Positions 11,388 to 22,871 of a stretch of 64,000 nucleotides of DNA are shown piece after piece. Below the pieces are notes generated by a model. It had not been told where the DNA came from, searched no databases, and saw only the letters and a list, made by a program, of their open reading frames with translations. Every line of letters starts with the position of its first letter. Positions within the stretch are counted from its first letter, which is position 1. The translations under genes and the position numbers were made by a program. Origin of the DNA: Ixodes scapularis (taxonomy: Eukaryota; Arthropoda; Arachnida; Ixodida; Ixodidae); NCBI RefSeq assembly GCF_016920785.2, contig NW_024609881.1, positions 47,896,710 through 47,960,709 of the forward strand, given 5' to 3'.

Positions 11388-12797
11388 ATGGGTTCCAAGC
11401 TGAAACAACCTGATCGGCCTCCGAAAAGAGGCCGGACCGAAGCACTTTCAACATTTCTAAAACAAGACAACTCAGAAGACCACTTTACAAGATTTTTCGT
11501 CTTACACTCCGACGACACTTCTAAGCCGCTGTCAAAACTATCTCCATTCCTTGTCGCCAAAACTCTCCAAAACACGCTCGGGGCAAAATATGAAGCAAAG
11601 AAGCTTTTTTCCGGTGACCTTCTTGTCGAGATTCATGAAAGATATCAGGCAACTGCTTTGCTTAATCTGAAAATGATCCATGACCTCAAAGTCACTGCAT
11701 CTGCACACCGTACGTTGAACACCATTCGCGGTGTGATATCAGAGGATGATCTATTAACCAGTTCTGAAGAGGAAATCGTGGAGGGTCTAAGCACTCAAGG
11801 TGTCGTGGCCGCAAAACGAATTAAAATTCGTAAGGATGGTGAGGAACGACCCACCAAACACGTGATACTAACATTCGAGAAAAACTCGCTGCCCCCTACT
11901 GTAAAGGCGGGTTACATCAACTGCAAAGTGCGGCCATATGTCCCGAACCCGCTGCGCTGCTTTCGCTGCCAGCGGTACGGTCATGGTTCACGAGCGTGCT
12001 GTGGTCGTGAGACCTGTGCCAGGTGCAGCGGAACTGACCATACCGCTGATGACTGCAACCTTGACTATAAATGTGCAAACTGTAACGCCGACCATCCTGC
12101 CTACTCTCGATCATGTAACTACTTTAAAAAGGAAAAAGAAATACTTGCTCTCAAGGTGAAAGAAAACATTTCCTACCAGGATGCAAAGCGCCGCCTCTCT
12201 GCTTTCCAGAGAGGCTCTTTTGCCGAGGCGGTGTCCAGCAGAGGACCTGCACCGTCTAAGGTATCGGTGGCGACCCAGGTGTCTTTTTCAGACCACGGGA
12301 AGCCGCTGCAGTCCTCTACGCCCAGGCTGAAGCTTGCGCTTCCTGGGCATTCTATCTCAGCTGCGAAAGCAGCAGATCCAACTAGTCGCACCAAGGACAT
12401 AGGTGCCGCAGCAGCAACGGAGGTCACGCCTTCGTCCCTGCCTCCTGGTCCCTCCCCTCAGGCAACGGAGCGAGTGTCTCGCTCCTCCTCCCCGGGGAGA
12501 ACTTCCCCGTCTAGGAGGCAGCACGTGCCACGTGCAACCGACGATACCGGCGGGACTGCGAGCCGACCTAGCACGTCGACCGCTGCCCCATCAGGTCAAT
12601 GCAGGGGCCGTGGGTTGCCCTTACGATCCGTAGACAACTCCAAGGCCTCCGGTAAGCCTGCCAAGAAGTCCCTAGAAGCAGAAAAAACTGTAGAGGCAGG
12701 CGACCTTTCTGCCCCAGAGCCAGAACCAGAGGATATGGAGTGGCAGACCCAGAAACCAAAACATAAAGGGAAAACACCAGTTTTCCCTCCTAAATGA
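11388..12797 (+). CDS. LINE ORF1 protein (nucleic-acid-binding, zinc knuckles)
   Basis: The ORF encodes 469 residues, and the ATG at 11388 is the first in frame. Three cysteine-rich knuckles lie in tandem at about residues 191-236: CFRCQRYGHGSRAC, CARCSGTDHTADDC, and a CANC...H...C variant. This is the Gag-like zinc-knuckle array of I/Jockey/R1-type ORF1 proteins, which coat the element RNA and help carry it to the nucleus. An RRM-like region probably precedes the knuckles (about residues 40-150) but I can only infer it. The C-terminal third is Ser/Pro/Arg-rich and probably disordered. ORF2 starts 61 bases after the stop in another frame, so it needs reinitiation or a similar mechanism. No break is seen. 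Confidence 0.9.
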   Translation: MGSKLKQPDRPPKRGRTEALSTFLKQDNSEDHFTRFFVLHSDDTSKPLSKLSPFLVAKTLQNTLGAKYEAKKLFSGDLLVEIHERYQATALLNLKMIHDLKVTASAHRTLNTIRGVISEDDLLTSSEEEIVEGLSTQGVVAAKRIKIRKDGEERPTKHVILTFEKNSLPPTVKAGYINCKVRPYVPNPLRCFRCQRYGHGSRACCGRETCARCSGTDHTADDCNLDYKCANCNADHPAYSRSCNYFKKEKEILALKVKENISYQDAKRRLSAFQRGSFAEAVSSRGPAPSKVSVATQVSFSDHGKPLQSSTPRLKLALPGHSISAAKAADPTSRTKDIGAAAATEVTPSSLPPGPSPQATERVSRSSSPGRTSPSRRQHVPRATDDTGGTASRPSTSTAAPSGQCRGRGLPLRSVDNSKASGKPAKKSLEAEKTVEAGDLSAPEPEPEDMEWQTQKPKHKGKTPVFPPK

Positions 12798-12858
12798 AAC
12801 ATCACATACATCACCCCTTTTTTCTATCACTCCTCTGATAGTTAAATTTCTATAAAGA

Positions 12859-15800
12859 ATGACGGCGATCATCCAATGGAATTGCCGAGGTCTACTGAGG
12901 AACTTCGATGATATTGAGTTCCTCCTGGAGGAACACTGCCCACAGGCTTTATGTTTACAAGAAACACATCTCAGTTCAAAGCATACTAACTTTCTTAGAC
13001 GCTATCATATTTTTAGAAAAGACCGAGAGGATGCGTGTATTTCTGCAGGAGGAGTTGCAGTGGTTGTCCCAAAGCACCTTCCCTGTTCCGAAATCGCTCT
13101 TAATACTGCGCTAGAGGCAGTAGCGGTGCGTCTCCTCCTTCACAAAGTAGTGACTGTTTGTTCCTTGTACATTCCTCCTTCTTTTACTTTTTCGACAAAC
13201 GATTTTAATGATCTTTTACTCCAACTCCCGGAGCCCTTTCTTTTACTTGGAGATTTTAATGCCCACAACTCTCTATGGGGTAGCGACCACGTTGACGCCC
13301 GTGGTCGAATGATTGAGTCAATTTTAATGTCACATGCACTTTGCCTTTTTAACACTGGAGAACCGACCTATTTTAGCCCATCATCATTATCGTCCTCATG
13401 TATTGATCTTTCCATCGGTAGTGCATCCATTTTTACTTCTTTTACGTGGGCAGCAGGCAGTAACCCATATGGAAGCGATCACTTTCCTATTTTCTTAAAG
13501 AACACCGTTCCTCCAAAATGCATGCCAACGCGAACTGTCCGTTGGAAGTTTGAGAAAGCGAATTGGTCTCTTTTCACTGAAGCGACACAACTTGCATGCA
13601 CGTCACTTGATGAACTTTCTGTCGACCAAGTTACAGAGTTGCTGAGTAATTTTATTCTTCAAGCTGCAGAGCTTGCTATTCCTAGGACTTCTACGCATCT
13701 CCCGCGGCGGCCCAAGCCGTGGTGGAATGAAGAGTGTACTGAGTCACGGAAAAAACAAAACAGAGCCTGGGGTATCTTTCGACGTTACCCCACGCAAAGC
13801 AACCTCCGCTGCTTTAAGCAAATGAAAGCTCGGGCAAGGTACATCCGACAACAATCAAAGCGTAAAAACTTCCAGGAGTGTGCCTCTTCCATTAATAGTA
13901 GTGCAACAGTCAAAGAAGTCTGGGACAAAGTTCATCGCATTGAAGGGAGATATCATGCCTTCTCAGTCCCACTCCTCTCCTACAATGGCATCTGTCCGGA
14001 AAGTCTAAAGGAGCAAGCGGATCTTCTCGGTGAGCATTTTGCTCTTGTATCGAGCTCCGAACATTATTCATCTACATTTCTCGCATACAAAGCACGTACA
14101 GAATCACATGCTGTGAAGACTGCAGGTGCCGCCCATGAAGACTACAATCTACCTCTTACGATGCGTGAACTCGAAATGGTCCTTCACTTAACTAAGGGTT
14201 CGGCTGCAGGACCTGATGGCATACACTACCAGATGTTAACACACCTTCATCCTTCTACATTATTGCTTATTCTGTACCTTTTTAATCGCATATGGCACGA
14301 GGGCAAATTTCCTTCGGCATGGAAAGTAGCCATGGTTGTTCCTATTTTAAAACCTGGTAAGGATCCTTCCTCTGCATCAAGCTATCGCCCTATCGCCCTT
14401 ACTAGTTGTTTGAGCAAGACCTTTGAGCGTATTGTGAACAAAAGACTTATGCACTATTTAGAAAAAAAGAACATATTGGATAGGAATCAATGTGGGTTTC
14501 GTTCCTATCGTTCTACAGTTGACCATTTGGGTCGTCTTGAGACCGTAATTCGTGAAGCTTACGTGAACAGACAGTTGTGCGTGTCAGTGTTTTTTGATAT
14601 GGAGAAGGCATATGACACAGCATGGCGCCATGGAATCCTCCATGATTTGCATGAAGTTGGGATACGAGGTAGGATGCTTGCTACCATCAATAGCTACCTT
14701 TCTAATCGAACCTTTTTGGTGAAGCTAGGAGCATCTTTCTCTAAAGAATTCGTCCAGGAGACTGGGGTCCCTCAAGGGGGAGTCCTCAGCGTCACTCTCT
14801 TTTTGCTAAAGATGAACTCAATAGCCCGTTCCCTACCTTCCTCTGTGCAATACTCACTCTATGTTGATGACCTTCAAATCTCTATTTCATCGTGCAATCT
14901 TTCTATTTGTGAACGGAGGCTTCAAGTCGCCATCAACAATCTCCTAAAGTGGGCGGATGAAAACGGCTTTAGTTTCTCTCCGGAAAAGACGGTTACTGTC
15001 TGTTACTCCCGTATACGGGGAGTCCCTGCGGTTCCTTCTCTATATATGCGACAGACCCCTATCCCGGTGAAAGTAGATCACAAGTTTCTGGGCCTCACTT
15101 TCGACCGTAAGCTTTCGTTTGTGCCTCATGTAAAAAGTCTGAAGTTAAAATGCCAGAAATCACTGAACCTCCTTAAAGTCTTGTCCCACAAAACATGGGG
15201 CTCTGACCGTCTATGTCTTTTGCGAATCTATCGCTCGGTAATCCGCTCACGCCTGGACTATGGCAGCTTTGTGTACGGATCTGCTAGGCCATCAGCTCTT
15301 AAGGCACTTGATCCCATCCATCATCAGGGACTTCGCTTGGCAATAGGTGCCTTCAGAACGTCGCCTGTGCTCAGTCTCTACGCTGAGGGAAATGAGATGT
15401 CCCTTGACAGACACCGATTCTTCTTAGGATTTATGTATTCATTAAGAATACGATCAGTCGCTCAGCATCCAGCCCGGGAGGCAGTGGAGGGCACGAAATA
15501 TCAAAGGACATTCGAAAACAAGCCTAGCATTATCCCTCCATTCGCGATGAGAAATAGGAATGTGGCAGAGTCAGTTGGGATAGACAGTAAGCTTTCAGTT
15601 GCCGCAGTTCCAAAAACGGTGGCACCGTGGGATTTCAGCTGCATACGTTGCGATTTGTCACTAACAAAGTTTAATAAAAAGGATACCCCATCCGAGGTCA
15701 TGCGACAAGAATTTTACGAACTCCAGAAGCAGCATGATTCTCATTCACACTATTACACAGACGGCACAAAAACGGAATCATTTGTTGGCTGTGCCATGAT

Positions 15801-16542
15801 CGGCCCATCAGTAAGAAGTGCTCGTAGGCTAAATTCGTTCGCGACAGTTTTCACTGCTGAACTGTGCGGCCTTCTGCTTGCAATAGATCACATCATCCAA
15901 ACACGTAACTCCCGGTCAGTTGTATATACAGATTCGTTGAGTGCGTTACGGGCTCTGATTTCACTTGAAACCCCAAAGAATGCACTCATTGTTTTATTAC
16001 AAAGCAAAATAGTAGCAGCTACCAGGAAGGGATGTGATGTTCTATTCTGCTGGGTGCCGAGCCATGTCGGAATCCCAGGGAATGAAGAGGTAGATTGTGC
16101 TGCGGGCACTTGTGGCACTCGTACTGTGGACATTAGTGGTATCCCATTGAGAGATTACTGTGCCCTAGTCAAATGTCATCTTAAAGCTCAATGGCAAACA
16201 GAACGGAGCCTACAGGTGTCCAACAAGCTGCACATGGTTAAGCCTTTTCTTGGTGAATGGGAGAGTGCTAGGCACAGAGACAGGTTCTATGAGGTAGTCC
16301 TCTGTCGCCTACGCATTGGGCACACGCGGCTGACGCATGGACACCTTTTGCGTGGGGAGGACCCTCCGGAATGTGAGCATTGCCAACAACCTTTGAGTGT
16401 CTTGCATATCCTTCTCGAATGCCCTGCGCATGATGATAAACGCCGCCATTACTTCTCCCAGCTGCTTGGAAATGAGCCACTACTCCCACCCACCCAGGTT
16501 TTTAAGTTTTTAAAAAGTATTGATATTTTACACAAATTGTAG
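12859..16542 (+). CDS. LINE ORF2: endonuclease, reverse transcriptase, RNase H
   Basis: The ORF encodes 1227 residues and is uninterrupted. The N-terminal APE-type endonuclease (about 1-215) shows QWNCRGL, CLQETH, LLGDFNAHN and SDHFPI. The reverse transcriptase (about 440-720) shows AAGPDGIHYQML, SYRPIALTSC, FFDMEKAYDTAW, GVPQGGVLS and the catalytic YVDD at 668-671, where YADD or FADD is more usual in this group. The RNase H has its acidic residues at D968 (YYTDGTKT), E1001 (FTAEL), D1025 (YTDSLSA) and D1079 (GNEEVD). A CCHC finger (CEHCQQPLSVLHILLEC) starts at 1172. The protein nicks target DNA and primes reverse transcription there. All catalytic residues I can locate are present, so it may be active. 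Confidence 0.93.
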   Translation: MTAIIQWNCRGLLRNFDDIEFLLEEHCPQALCLQETHLSSKHTNFLRRYHIFRKDREDACISAGGVAVVVPKHLPCSEIALNTALEAVAVRLLLHKVVTVCSLYIPPSFTFSTNDFNDLLLQLPEPFLLLGDFNAHNSLWGSDHVDARGRMIESILMSHALCLFNTGEPTYFSPSSLSSSCIDLSIGSASIFTSFTWAAGSNPYGSDHFPIFLKNTVPPKCMPTRTVRWKFEKANWSLFTEATQLACTSLDELSVDQVTELLSNFILQAAELAIPRTSTHLPRRPKPWWNEECTESRKKQNRAWGIFRRYPTQSNLRCFKQMKARARYIRQQSKRKNFQECASSINSSATVKEVWDKVHRIEGRYHAFSVPLLSYNGICPESLKEQADLLGEHFALVSSSEHYSSTFLAYKARTESHAVKTAGAAHEDYNLPLTMRELEMVLHLTKGSAAGPDGIHYQMLTHLHPSTLLLILYLFNRIWHEGKFPSAWKVAMVVPILKPGKDPSSASSYRPIALTSCLSKTFERIVNKRLMHYLEKKNILDRNQCGFRSYRSTVDHLGRLETVIREAYVNRQLCVSVFFDMEKAYDTAWRHGILHDLHEVGIRGRMLATINSYLSNRTFLVKLGASFSKEFVQETGVPQGGVLSVTLFLLKMNSIARSLPSSVQYSLYVDDLQISISSCNLSICERRLQVAINNLLKWADENGFSFSPEKTVTVCYSRIRGVPAVPSLYMRQTPIPVKVDHKFLGLTFDRKLSFVPHVKSLKLKCQKSLNLLKVLSHKTWGSDRLCLLRIYRSVIRSRLDYGSFVYGSARPSALKALDPIHHQGLRLAIGAFRTSPVLSLYAEGNEMSLDRHRFFLGFMYSLRIRSVAQHPAREAVEGTKYQRTFENKPSIIPPFAMRNRNVAESVGIDSKLSVAAVPKTVAPWDFSCIRCDLSLTKFNKKDTPSEVMRQEFYELQKQHDSHSHYYTDGTKTESFVGCAMIGPSVRSARRLNSFATVFTAELCGLLLAIDHIIQTRNSRSVVYTDSLSALRALISLETPKNALIVLLQSKIVAATRKGCDVLFCWVPSHVGIPGNEEVDCAAGTCGTRTVDISGIPLRDYCALVKCHLKAQWQTERSLQVSNKLHMVKPFLGEWESARHRDRFYEVVLCRLRIGHTRLTHGHLLRGEDPPECEHCQQPLSVLHILLECPAHDDKRRHYFSQLLGNEPLLPPTQVFKFLKSIDILHKL

Positions 16543-16799
16543 CATTATATATAATATAAGGTCCTAGTCCTATTTTATACATTTTTGAAATTACCAGCTA
16601 CTAAAGCTCTTTTTTCTTCAAAACCCTCTTCTGCAATAGTATCACTTCTTGGCGCATCATAGCCTTAGTTGCTTTTGCGCCACAAAACCCCAATCTACTA
16701 CTACTACTATAGTGGTGAAGCGGCCGGACGGTTCTTGGACCGCGGTCTCGGTGATCCTGTTGGATGCCTGAGTGGTCTCGGAGGTACGTCTTGGTCAGG

Positions 16800-16965
16800 T
16801 TCGGTGAGCTGGTCTCGGTCAGGATCGCATCGATCAGTGGGACGCTTCGGTCATGTTCGGTGGGTCAGTTTCTGTCAGCTCCGCGTCGATCGGTGGGATG
16901 CTTCCGTCAGGTTCGGTGGCACGGCTCGGTCAGCTCCGCGTCGATCGGTGGGACGCTGCGCAGTT
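16800..16965. repeat. Short GC-rich minisatellite
   Basis: A unit of roughly 60 bases containing CGCRTCGATCRGTGGGACGCT recurs about three times (near 16827, 16885 and 16940), spaced by variants of TTCGGTCAGGTTCGGTGG. It lies between the LINE tail and the LTR-like block, and may be part of the Gypsy element LTR. Confidence 0.6.
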
Positions 16966-17119
16966 CTTCCCTCCAGTGTTTTCTTTTCTTGGTTTGGTCC
17001 TCCTCTTCACTCCCACGCGCCCCGTCCAAGGCGCTTGTTTTTCCCCAACCGTCCACAGTGGCTCCCCCGACACGTCCACCTTCTTCCCCAACGGCGGGCC
17101 TTCCTCCTCGCCGAAACAC

Positions 17120-17372
17120 CACCAAGCTCACAGAGAAAAACTCTCTCCTCCTCGGTGACGCACCCTCGTGCTGTTCCTGTCCCTTAGGCCAGCAGCTCAT
17201 CTCCCGACTTCTCGGCGCCTCCGCAGCTGGCAAGCACCCATCGTCTTACCTGACACAGACAAAAGGCCAACGGACAAATCCTCCTCGTCGAAGCCTGAAG
17301 GGCATGCACCTGTTTCTCGGGTTCGGCTCAAAAGTTCCATCGGTGGCGCCGTGACCTCTCACCACACGCCAT
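17120..17372 (-). repeat. LTR-like block, copy 1
   Basis: About 250 bases here are repeated at 27219-27475 with roughly 90 percent identity by eye (shared blocks include CATCGTCTTACC, ACACAGACAAAAGGCCA and GGGTTCGGCTCAAAAGTTCC). Its position just beyond the 3' end of the minus-strand Gypsy coding region suggests part of that element's LTR. The alternative is an unrelated dispersed repeat. LTR termini could not be fixed. Confidence 0.55.
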
Positions 17373-17821
17373 ACTTCACATTCGTCAACACTTTTTTTTA
17401 AGAAAAAACGCAGCACACGCACGCACACCGTACTTAGAATGTCAATACGAGCTTGAAAAGTTCAGAGGTTCGTGCTGCTCCTGGTCAATCGTTTGTGCGC
17501 TATCCCCCTGGGCTTTCTCATGTCTACAGGGCGATACACTCAGCACTCCCAGTCCGACTCACGGTCCGGAACACGTTTGGTCACAAGCTTACCATAGATA
17601 TAACAAGCATACAATACAACATAACAAGTATGCAATAAAACAGTCTGAACATACTCAATAGCCCGTCATATTCGCTTGCTGGAAATAATGAACAAGCGTT
17701 GTTACTCAGCAGCATAGCTAAAACCCCAAACATTCGGGTCGATCTGGGCAGCTTGATTTTGCAGCTGATCAGAGGCCTCTATGACGTCGCCTTCTCTCTC
17801 CCCTCCGGTAGACCATTGCAC

Positions 17822-20612
17822 TCACCACAGCTCGCGCTCAAACTCCTCGAGCGCAATGAAAAAGTTATGGTCAGGTAAATCCGGATGGCTCTCCTGTGGT
17901 AATTTTGACTGTTCCTTTTGGGAACTCGGGGGCCTCGCCCTTGGTCGCTCGGTTGAGGGAGCCTCCTTGGTCTCAAGGTATGAACTCTCAAAATTAGCCT
18001 CTTTCAGTCGGTTTGCGTGGACCGTAAACGAACCCCTGCCCCCGCGAAATACCACTGGGCTCAATTTTTCCACGACCCGATACAGGCCCTTCCACTTGGG
18101 GGCCGGCTTTCGCGACAGGCCCGGCCCGGTCTGCTCCACGCGGAGGTATACTCTTTCCCCTACTCCGAACTCCACGTCCGCTGAGCATTTGTCATGTCGC
18201 TCCTTCCGAGTCCCGGTGACCTTGGTGTTAAGCTCCCAAGCCATATCACGAGCCAAGCGCAGTTGGAGTGCGAGTTCTTCCCTGTAGCTCTCAAGTGTCC
18301 CATAGCACGAAAGTTGAGGTCGCGTTTGAAGTTCATGAGGGAGGTCTGGGTCCCTACCATACAGAAGGAAGAACGGGGTGTCGTTCGTACTCTTGTGTGT
18401 GCCGTAGTATATGCAAACATAACATAGGGGAGCCACGCGTCCCAATCCCTCTGGTCCTTCGCAACCAGATGAGAAGAAAGTAGGCCTTTCACTGTCTGCT
18501 TCAGCCTTTTGACTGCCGTTGCTTTTGGGGTGGTACGGTGTTGTTTTCAGTTTCTCTACTCCGAGAAGCCTGCACACCTCCATCATGAGACCCGATACGA
18601 AGTTGGTACCTTGATTGGTTAGAAGTTGGTGTGGATTACCATGCTTAAGCGCGATCCTCTCAACAAAGCATCTCGCAACCGTCTCAGCCTTCTGGTCGGA
18701 CAACAGCAGAGCCTCAGCAAACCGTATGAGGTGGTCAACGAAAACAAGGATGCAGCGGTGACCCTCAGCCGTAAGAGGCAACGGCCCCCAATATCCATGG
18801 CCGTTCGCTGGAATGGCTGACTCACCTCGTCGAACATTTGCAGGGGAGCCCTTCTTTTTTGCTTTGGCGTTTTTCTAAGCTGGCAGGACTCGCAGCTGCA
18901 CAGTAGTCCCTGACTGACCCTCTCATGCCTTCCCAAAAGAAGGACTTCACAATCCTTTGCCTGGTTTTTTTTGTGCCAAAGTGGCCAGCGTACGGGGCAT
19001 TGTGAAACGCCTTGAGCACGTCGGGCACCACACTTTCTGGCACGACGAGTCTCTCTGCAAGGCCCTCCCTGCGACAGCCCCGACGCTCCGCAGAGATCTT
19101 GCGAAGCAAGCCGTGACTGTTCATTCTGTACTCGGAGCGGATGTTCGAAGTCAAGTCTCCGAAGCAGTGCCCGCAGAGGAGGGTCCCTTTGCTGCTCTTC
19201 TTTTAACTTGTTCTCGCTGATTGTCGGGGCATAAGGGGTGACGAAGTGTACATCGGTTGAAATGCCATGCTCCGGAACTGCTCGGCTTAAGGCGTCTGCA
19301 TTACTGTGCACCTTTCCTGCCTTGTGCTCAACTTCAAAATTGTACTCCTGCAGCTGAAGGTTCCACCTAGCTAGCCTAGAACTTGGGTCTTTCATGTTCA
19401 TCATCCATCTGAGTGGTCGACAATCTGTGACAATCTTAAAGCTACGGCCATACAAGTAGCACCGAAAATGCCAGACCGCCCATATCGGAGCCAGGCATTC
19501 TTTTTTAGTGGCGCTGTAGGGCTGCTTGGCCTTATTGGGCTGGCGGCCAGCAAATGCCACAGGGTGTTCAAGGCCCTCGTGTCTCTGAGACAGGACAACC
19601 CCAAGGGGATACTGGGATGCGTCTGTTGCGAGAATGAATGGAAGACGGAAATCCGGATACCTAAGTATCGGAGCCTCAACCAGTCTCTGCTTCAGGTTCA
19701 CGAAGGCGCCCTCGACATCGTCAGTCCACTCGAATTTTGCATTCTTTGCCGTTAGACACGTGAGCGGCTTCGCTACTCTAGAAAACTGTTCAATGTGCTG
19801 ACAATAGTATCCGACGAGTCCCGAAAATTCCCCAACTTCCTGCTGGTTCGTCGGCCGAGGAAAGCTCTGGTCGGAGTTTAGCTTGTCTGGGTCAGGTCGA
19901 ACTCCTGTCGCGGACACCATATGACCCAGATACATTACCTCCGCTTTCAGGAACTGACATTTCTTGGGCTTTAGCTTCAAGCCTGCACCTCTGAGACGAC
20001 GGAGCACACTTTCGACGTCTTTCTTGTGCTGATCAAAGGTCTCACTGTAAATGATGATATTGTCCATATACACGTGGCAGACCTGACCCACCAGCTTTTC
20101 CAGCACGACATCCGCAGTATGCAACACCGCGGGACTGTTTACCAACCCCATCGGCATCCTGGGCCTGGTAGTGCCCGTTGGTTGTGTTGAACGCTGTCTT
20201 TTCCCTGTCAGTGGGGTCCATCTCGACCTGCCAGAACCCAGATGCCATGCCCACCACAGAAAAATACCTGGCCGATCCCAACTGAGATAAGGTCTCCTGG
20301 ATATTAGGCAGAGGGCAGGGATCCACACGGGTCATGGAATTCAACTTCTGGTAATCGACGACGAACCTAAACAATCCGTCCGACTTCTCCACCAAGAGCA
20401 CCGGTAAACCCCAGGGCGACTTGGAGTGTTCCACTAAATCCGCCTTCATCATTTCCCCTACCTGGCGGTCCATCTTTGCTCTCTGCGAATATGGAATACT
20501 TTATGCCCGCCGGTACACCGGAGCGGCGTCACCTGTACTGATCCGGTGCTTGATCTCCCCGCACTGTCCCAGGTCTAGATTACTCCTGGCGAATAGGCTT
20601 GAGTAACGATGT
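17822..20612 (-). pseudogene. Ty3/Gypsy retrotransposon pol, truncated and frameshifted
   Basis: Read right to left, the RT begins near 20612 (LGQCGEIKHRISTGDAAPV) and continues through FRFVVDYQKLNSMT. After a frame change near 20200 it reaches YMDNII, where the catalytic YxDD has lost its last aspartate. RNase H follows (FILATDASQYPLGVVLSQ), then the linker and the integrase zinc region (HNAPYAGHFG ... CESCQ). The integrase core has MDIGG, then NQGTNF where the second catalytic aspartate is asparagine, then YHPKSNG. A GPY/F-like module (KWKGLYRVVEKLSPVVF) ends the protein near 17950. At least four frame changes separate these parts. Gag, protease and the 5' LTR are not visible. It is a dead copy in two catalytic sites. 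Confidence 0.88.
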
Positions 20613-21172
20613 ATTACCTGCCTAAGCTTAAGGCAAGACACTGGTTCTAAAATCGACTTTTTTGTTTATTAATGGATTATAATGAAAATCAGTGTGTATA
20701 TGTGTTTTGGCTTCCTCTTTTCAAATATCCAATTTGTTCTGCAATATCTCAATTACTTTTTGAGTTACGAAGAAAATAATGAAGCCTAATTAGGTCATTT
20801 CTTACGACTCATTAAGGAACTTTCTAATACAAATTTTTTTGCATAAGTGATATGGATTTGTAGCTAAAGACCTGTCATGTAAGATGATGCTATTTATATT
20901 TTTGTAAAGATAGATCATTGTATAAAACTAGTCTAATTAGGTCAAGTACACTATTTACAAAGCCTAACGAGGTCACATTATCACTAATAATAAAATTTCG
21001 GGCCCATACTGTCATACAAAAATAGCATCTTCCTGCAGTTCACTTCTTTCTGAATTCAACGGTATAAAGTTTATAGAAATCCTTGAAGAATAATCTCATG
21101 AAAACAACCATAAGGCTAGGCATGTAGACGAAAAATGCGAAGCTGAGAAAATTACAGTTGAAGTTTTGACAC
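20613..21172. other. AT-rich noncoding stretch
   Basis: No gene. CCTAATTAGGTCA and related CTAATTAGGTCA/CTAACGAGGTCA blocks recur at about 20787, 20933 and 20968, a weak internal repetition. Otherwise featureless. Confidence 0.35.
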
Positions 21173-21394
21173 TCATTGCATAAAATTGAGTAAGGGATCC
21201 CATGCAATAACGTTCAGCAATATGAAGCATAGTTCTATCTGAACAAATTGAGATGAAAAATTCTGCAATCCGTTCACAAGAACCTTTAAAAAATAATATA
21301 AAACTGAGAAATAATGTCTGCAATGTAAAATAAAGTTATAAAAGAATGAGTAGACTCTATAAGGGACAACGGGAGGAAGCACCAAGGGTTGCAC

Positions 21395-21988
21395 CGAAAG
21401 CAGATTTTGTTTGGTCCTGAAAAGGGCCTTTGTTCGTGTAGCACTTGAAAGGGGAGCCCCCTCACAGCTGTCCAGGACTGTAGTCCCCAGCTGTTCCAGT
21501 TTGGTGTTGCCTGGAGAACCTCTGCTTTGCATTGCTGCTGCTCTGGTGGGCAGCGTTGGCCTTACGCAAACGCAGATTGTCCTTCTCCATGCTTTGAGAG
21601 CTTTCATGTCCACTACAATGAACTGTGTCCCAGCGTCGCGCGTCTGGCCTCCTGTGGTGACGCCGAGGTCGAATTTGCGCTGGGTCGCCGACTTTTCCGA
21701 TAGCGCACGTTTGCATTCGTCCGATCGTGCGACTCGTTGCGCCTGCTCGGCCGTGGAGTAGTATGCGGTGTCGACACGAACCGCGCTCGCAAAGCTCGAC
21801 AAACTGCCGCTACTGCATGGAGTCGCAATGCCTCCGGCTGATGTTTCCGGAAGATCCAAGGCATCCGGCGGTGCCGATCGCGGTGGTGCACTTGCAGCAT
21901 GCAGCTTCGGCTTCTTGTTCCACGGTCGCTTCCTCTTCCTTCCGAACGCTTGCCGCGTGCTCGATTTCAACCGAGCGTCGTCCGGCAT
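21395..21988 (-). pseudogene. Transposon-type ORF fragment, possibly Mutator-like
   Basis: The frame from an ATG at 21988 begins MPDDARLKSSTRQAFGRKRK followed by a PWNKKPK basic stretch, then Ala/Ser/Pro-rich sequence, and after about 130 residues GTQFIVVDMKAL. I associate the FGRKRKRPWNK-type start and the later xGTQFxVVD motif with abundant tick ORFs of the Mutator-like type. That is memory-based and weak. No catalytic domain is present, and the frame shifts near 21600, after which the neighbouring minus frame continues as a charged stretch (MEKDNLRLRKAN). It is probably the N-terminal end of a truncated DNA transposon. Confidence 0.35.
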
Positions 21989-22582
21989 CTCGAGAACTCG
22001 AAGCGAAACAAAACAAAACACGCGCGACTTCGTAGGGAAACGAACCAACAATGTTCAACGCAAGCGCGCAAACGGGAACTAAAACGTGTGCTCGACCAAG
22101 GAGGAAACAAAGCAGACAGGCCTAAGGAGACGGGCCCAGGAGCAGACGACGCACCTCTCGCCAGCGCGGGAACGGAAAGGAGGAAAAGAGCGGAGGGGCG
22201 CGTTTAGGCCAATAGCAGGGACACTAGGCGCCGCGCGTGCTCTTGACGTACGGGCACCTTGCTAGCCGGCCAATGAGCGATCACAATTGGGGCCTTCGAA
22301 ACCCGGGGAATGCGGACGTTCCCCGATGTTGTCGTGATAACGAATGGCATGGGGACCGAGGGGAAAATAAGCGGCTTTCCAACAAGACCAAGATGGCCGC
22401 AATCTGACGAGCGATCGCGAAACGCGCGGGGCGCGAAGTTGCACTTGTTTTCATTGAACTCGTTGTGTTAGAGCTCTGCGGGGACATTGTAAATATCATT
22501 TTTTTCATGCTTAGACATTGAATTCGACATTGAAACTTTGCAGGCAGGTACCTTAGACTACAATTAATCCAAATATGTGAAT

Positions 22583-22613
22583 TTTGAAAAACGTGAAATT
22601 TCACGTTTTTTGA
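22583..22613. repeat. Short perfect palindrome
   Basis: AAAAACGTGAAATTTCACGT plus TTTTT forms a perfect inverted repeat with no loop, able to form a cruciform. It sits between the ORF fragment and the IS630-like transposase and may mark an element end. Confidence 0.6.
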
Positions 22614-22871
22614 CCATTTTAAGACCCGCGTCTCCCCTTAACCAGCTCCTCTCCGGACACATGAGACGTTTCGAAAAGGGAACCAATCTTTGCGTTGGAC
22701 AATGCCTCGGCGACCTTCTGAATGGAACGGTCGCTGCTCGTCTCAAGGGTTGCATACCAGATGTCGGGAGTCAGCCCACACAGGCAGGCCGCCTTGTATG
22801 CAGAGAAGGCTTCACGTGGGCCTCCAGCAGTTCCCGGAGAGCACCATGGAAGAAACACTTTGGCACACTGC

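Larger units (their letters stand above)
10740..16710 (+). mobile_element. Full-length I-like non-LTR retrotransposon
   Basis: Two intact ORFs are preceded by a GC-rich 5' UTR of about 650 bases and followed by a 3' UTR ending in a (CTA)n tract at about 16691-16708, the simple-repeat tail typical of I-type LINEs. The order is ORF1 with zinc knuckles, then ORF2 with apurinic-like endonuclease, reverse transcriptase, RNase H and a C-terminal CCHC. RNase H after the RT points to the I, R1 or a related clade rather than Jockey or RTE. The 5' boundary is approximate. No target duplication could be read with confidence. Intact frames suggest recent insertion. Confidence 0.85.
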
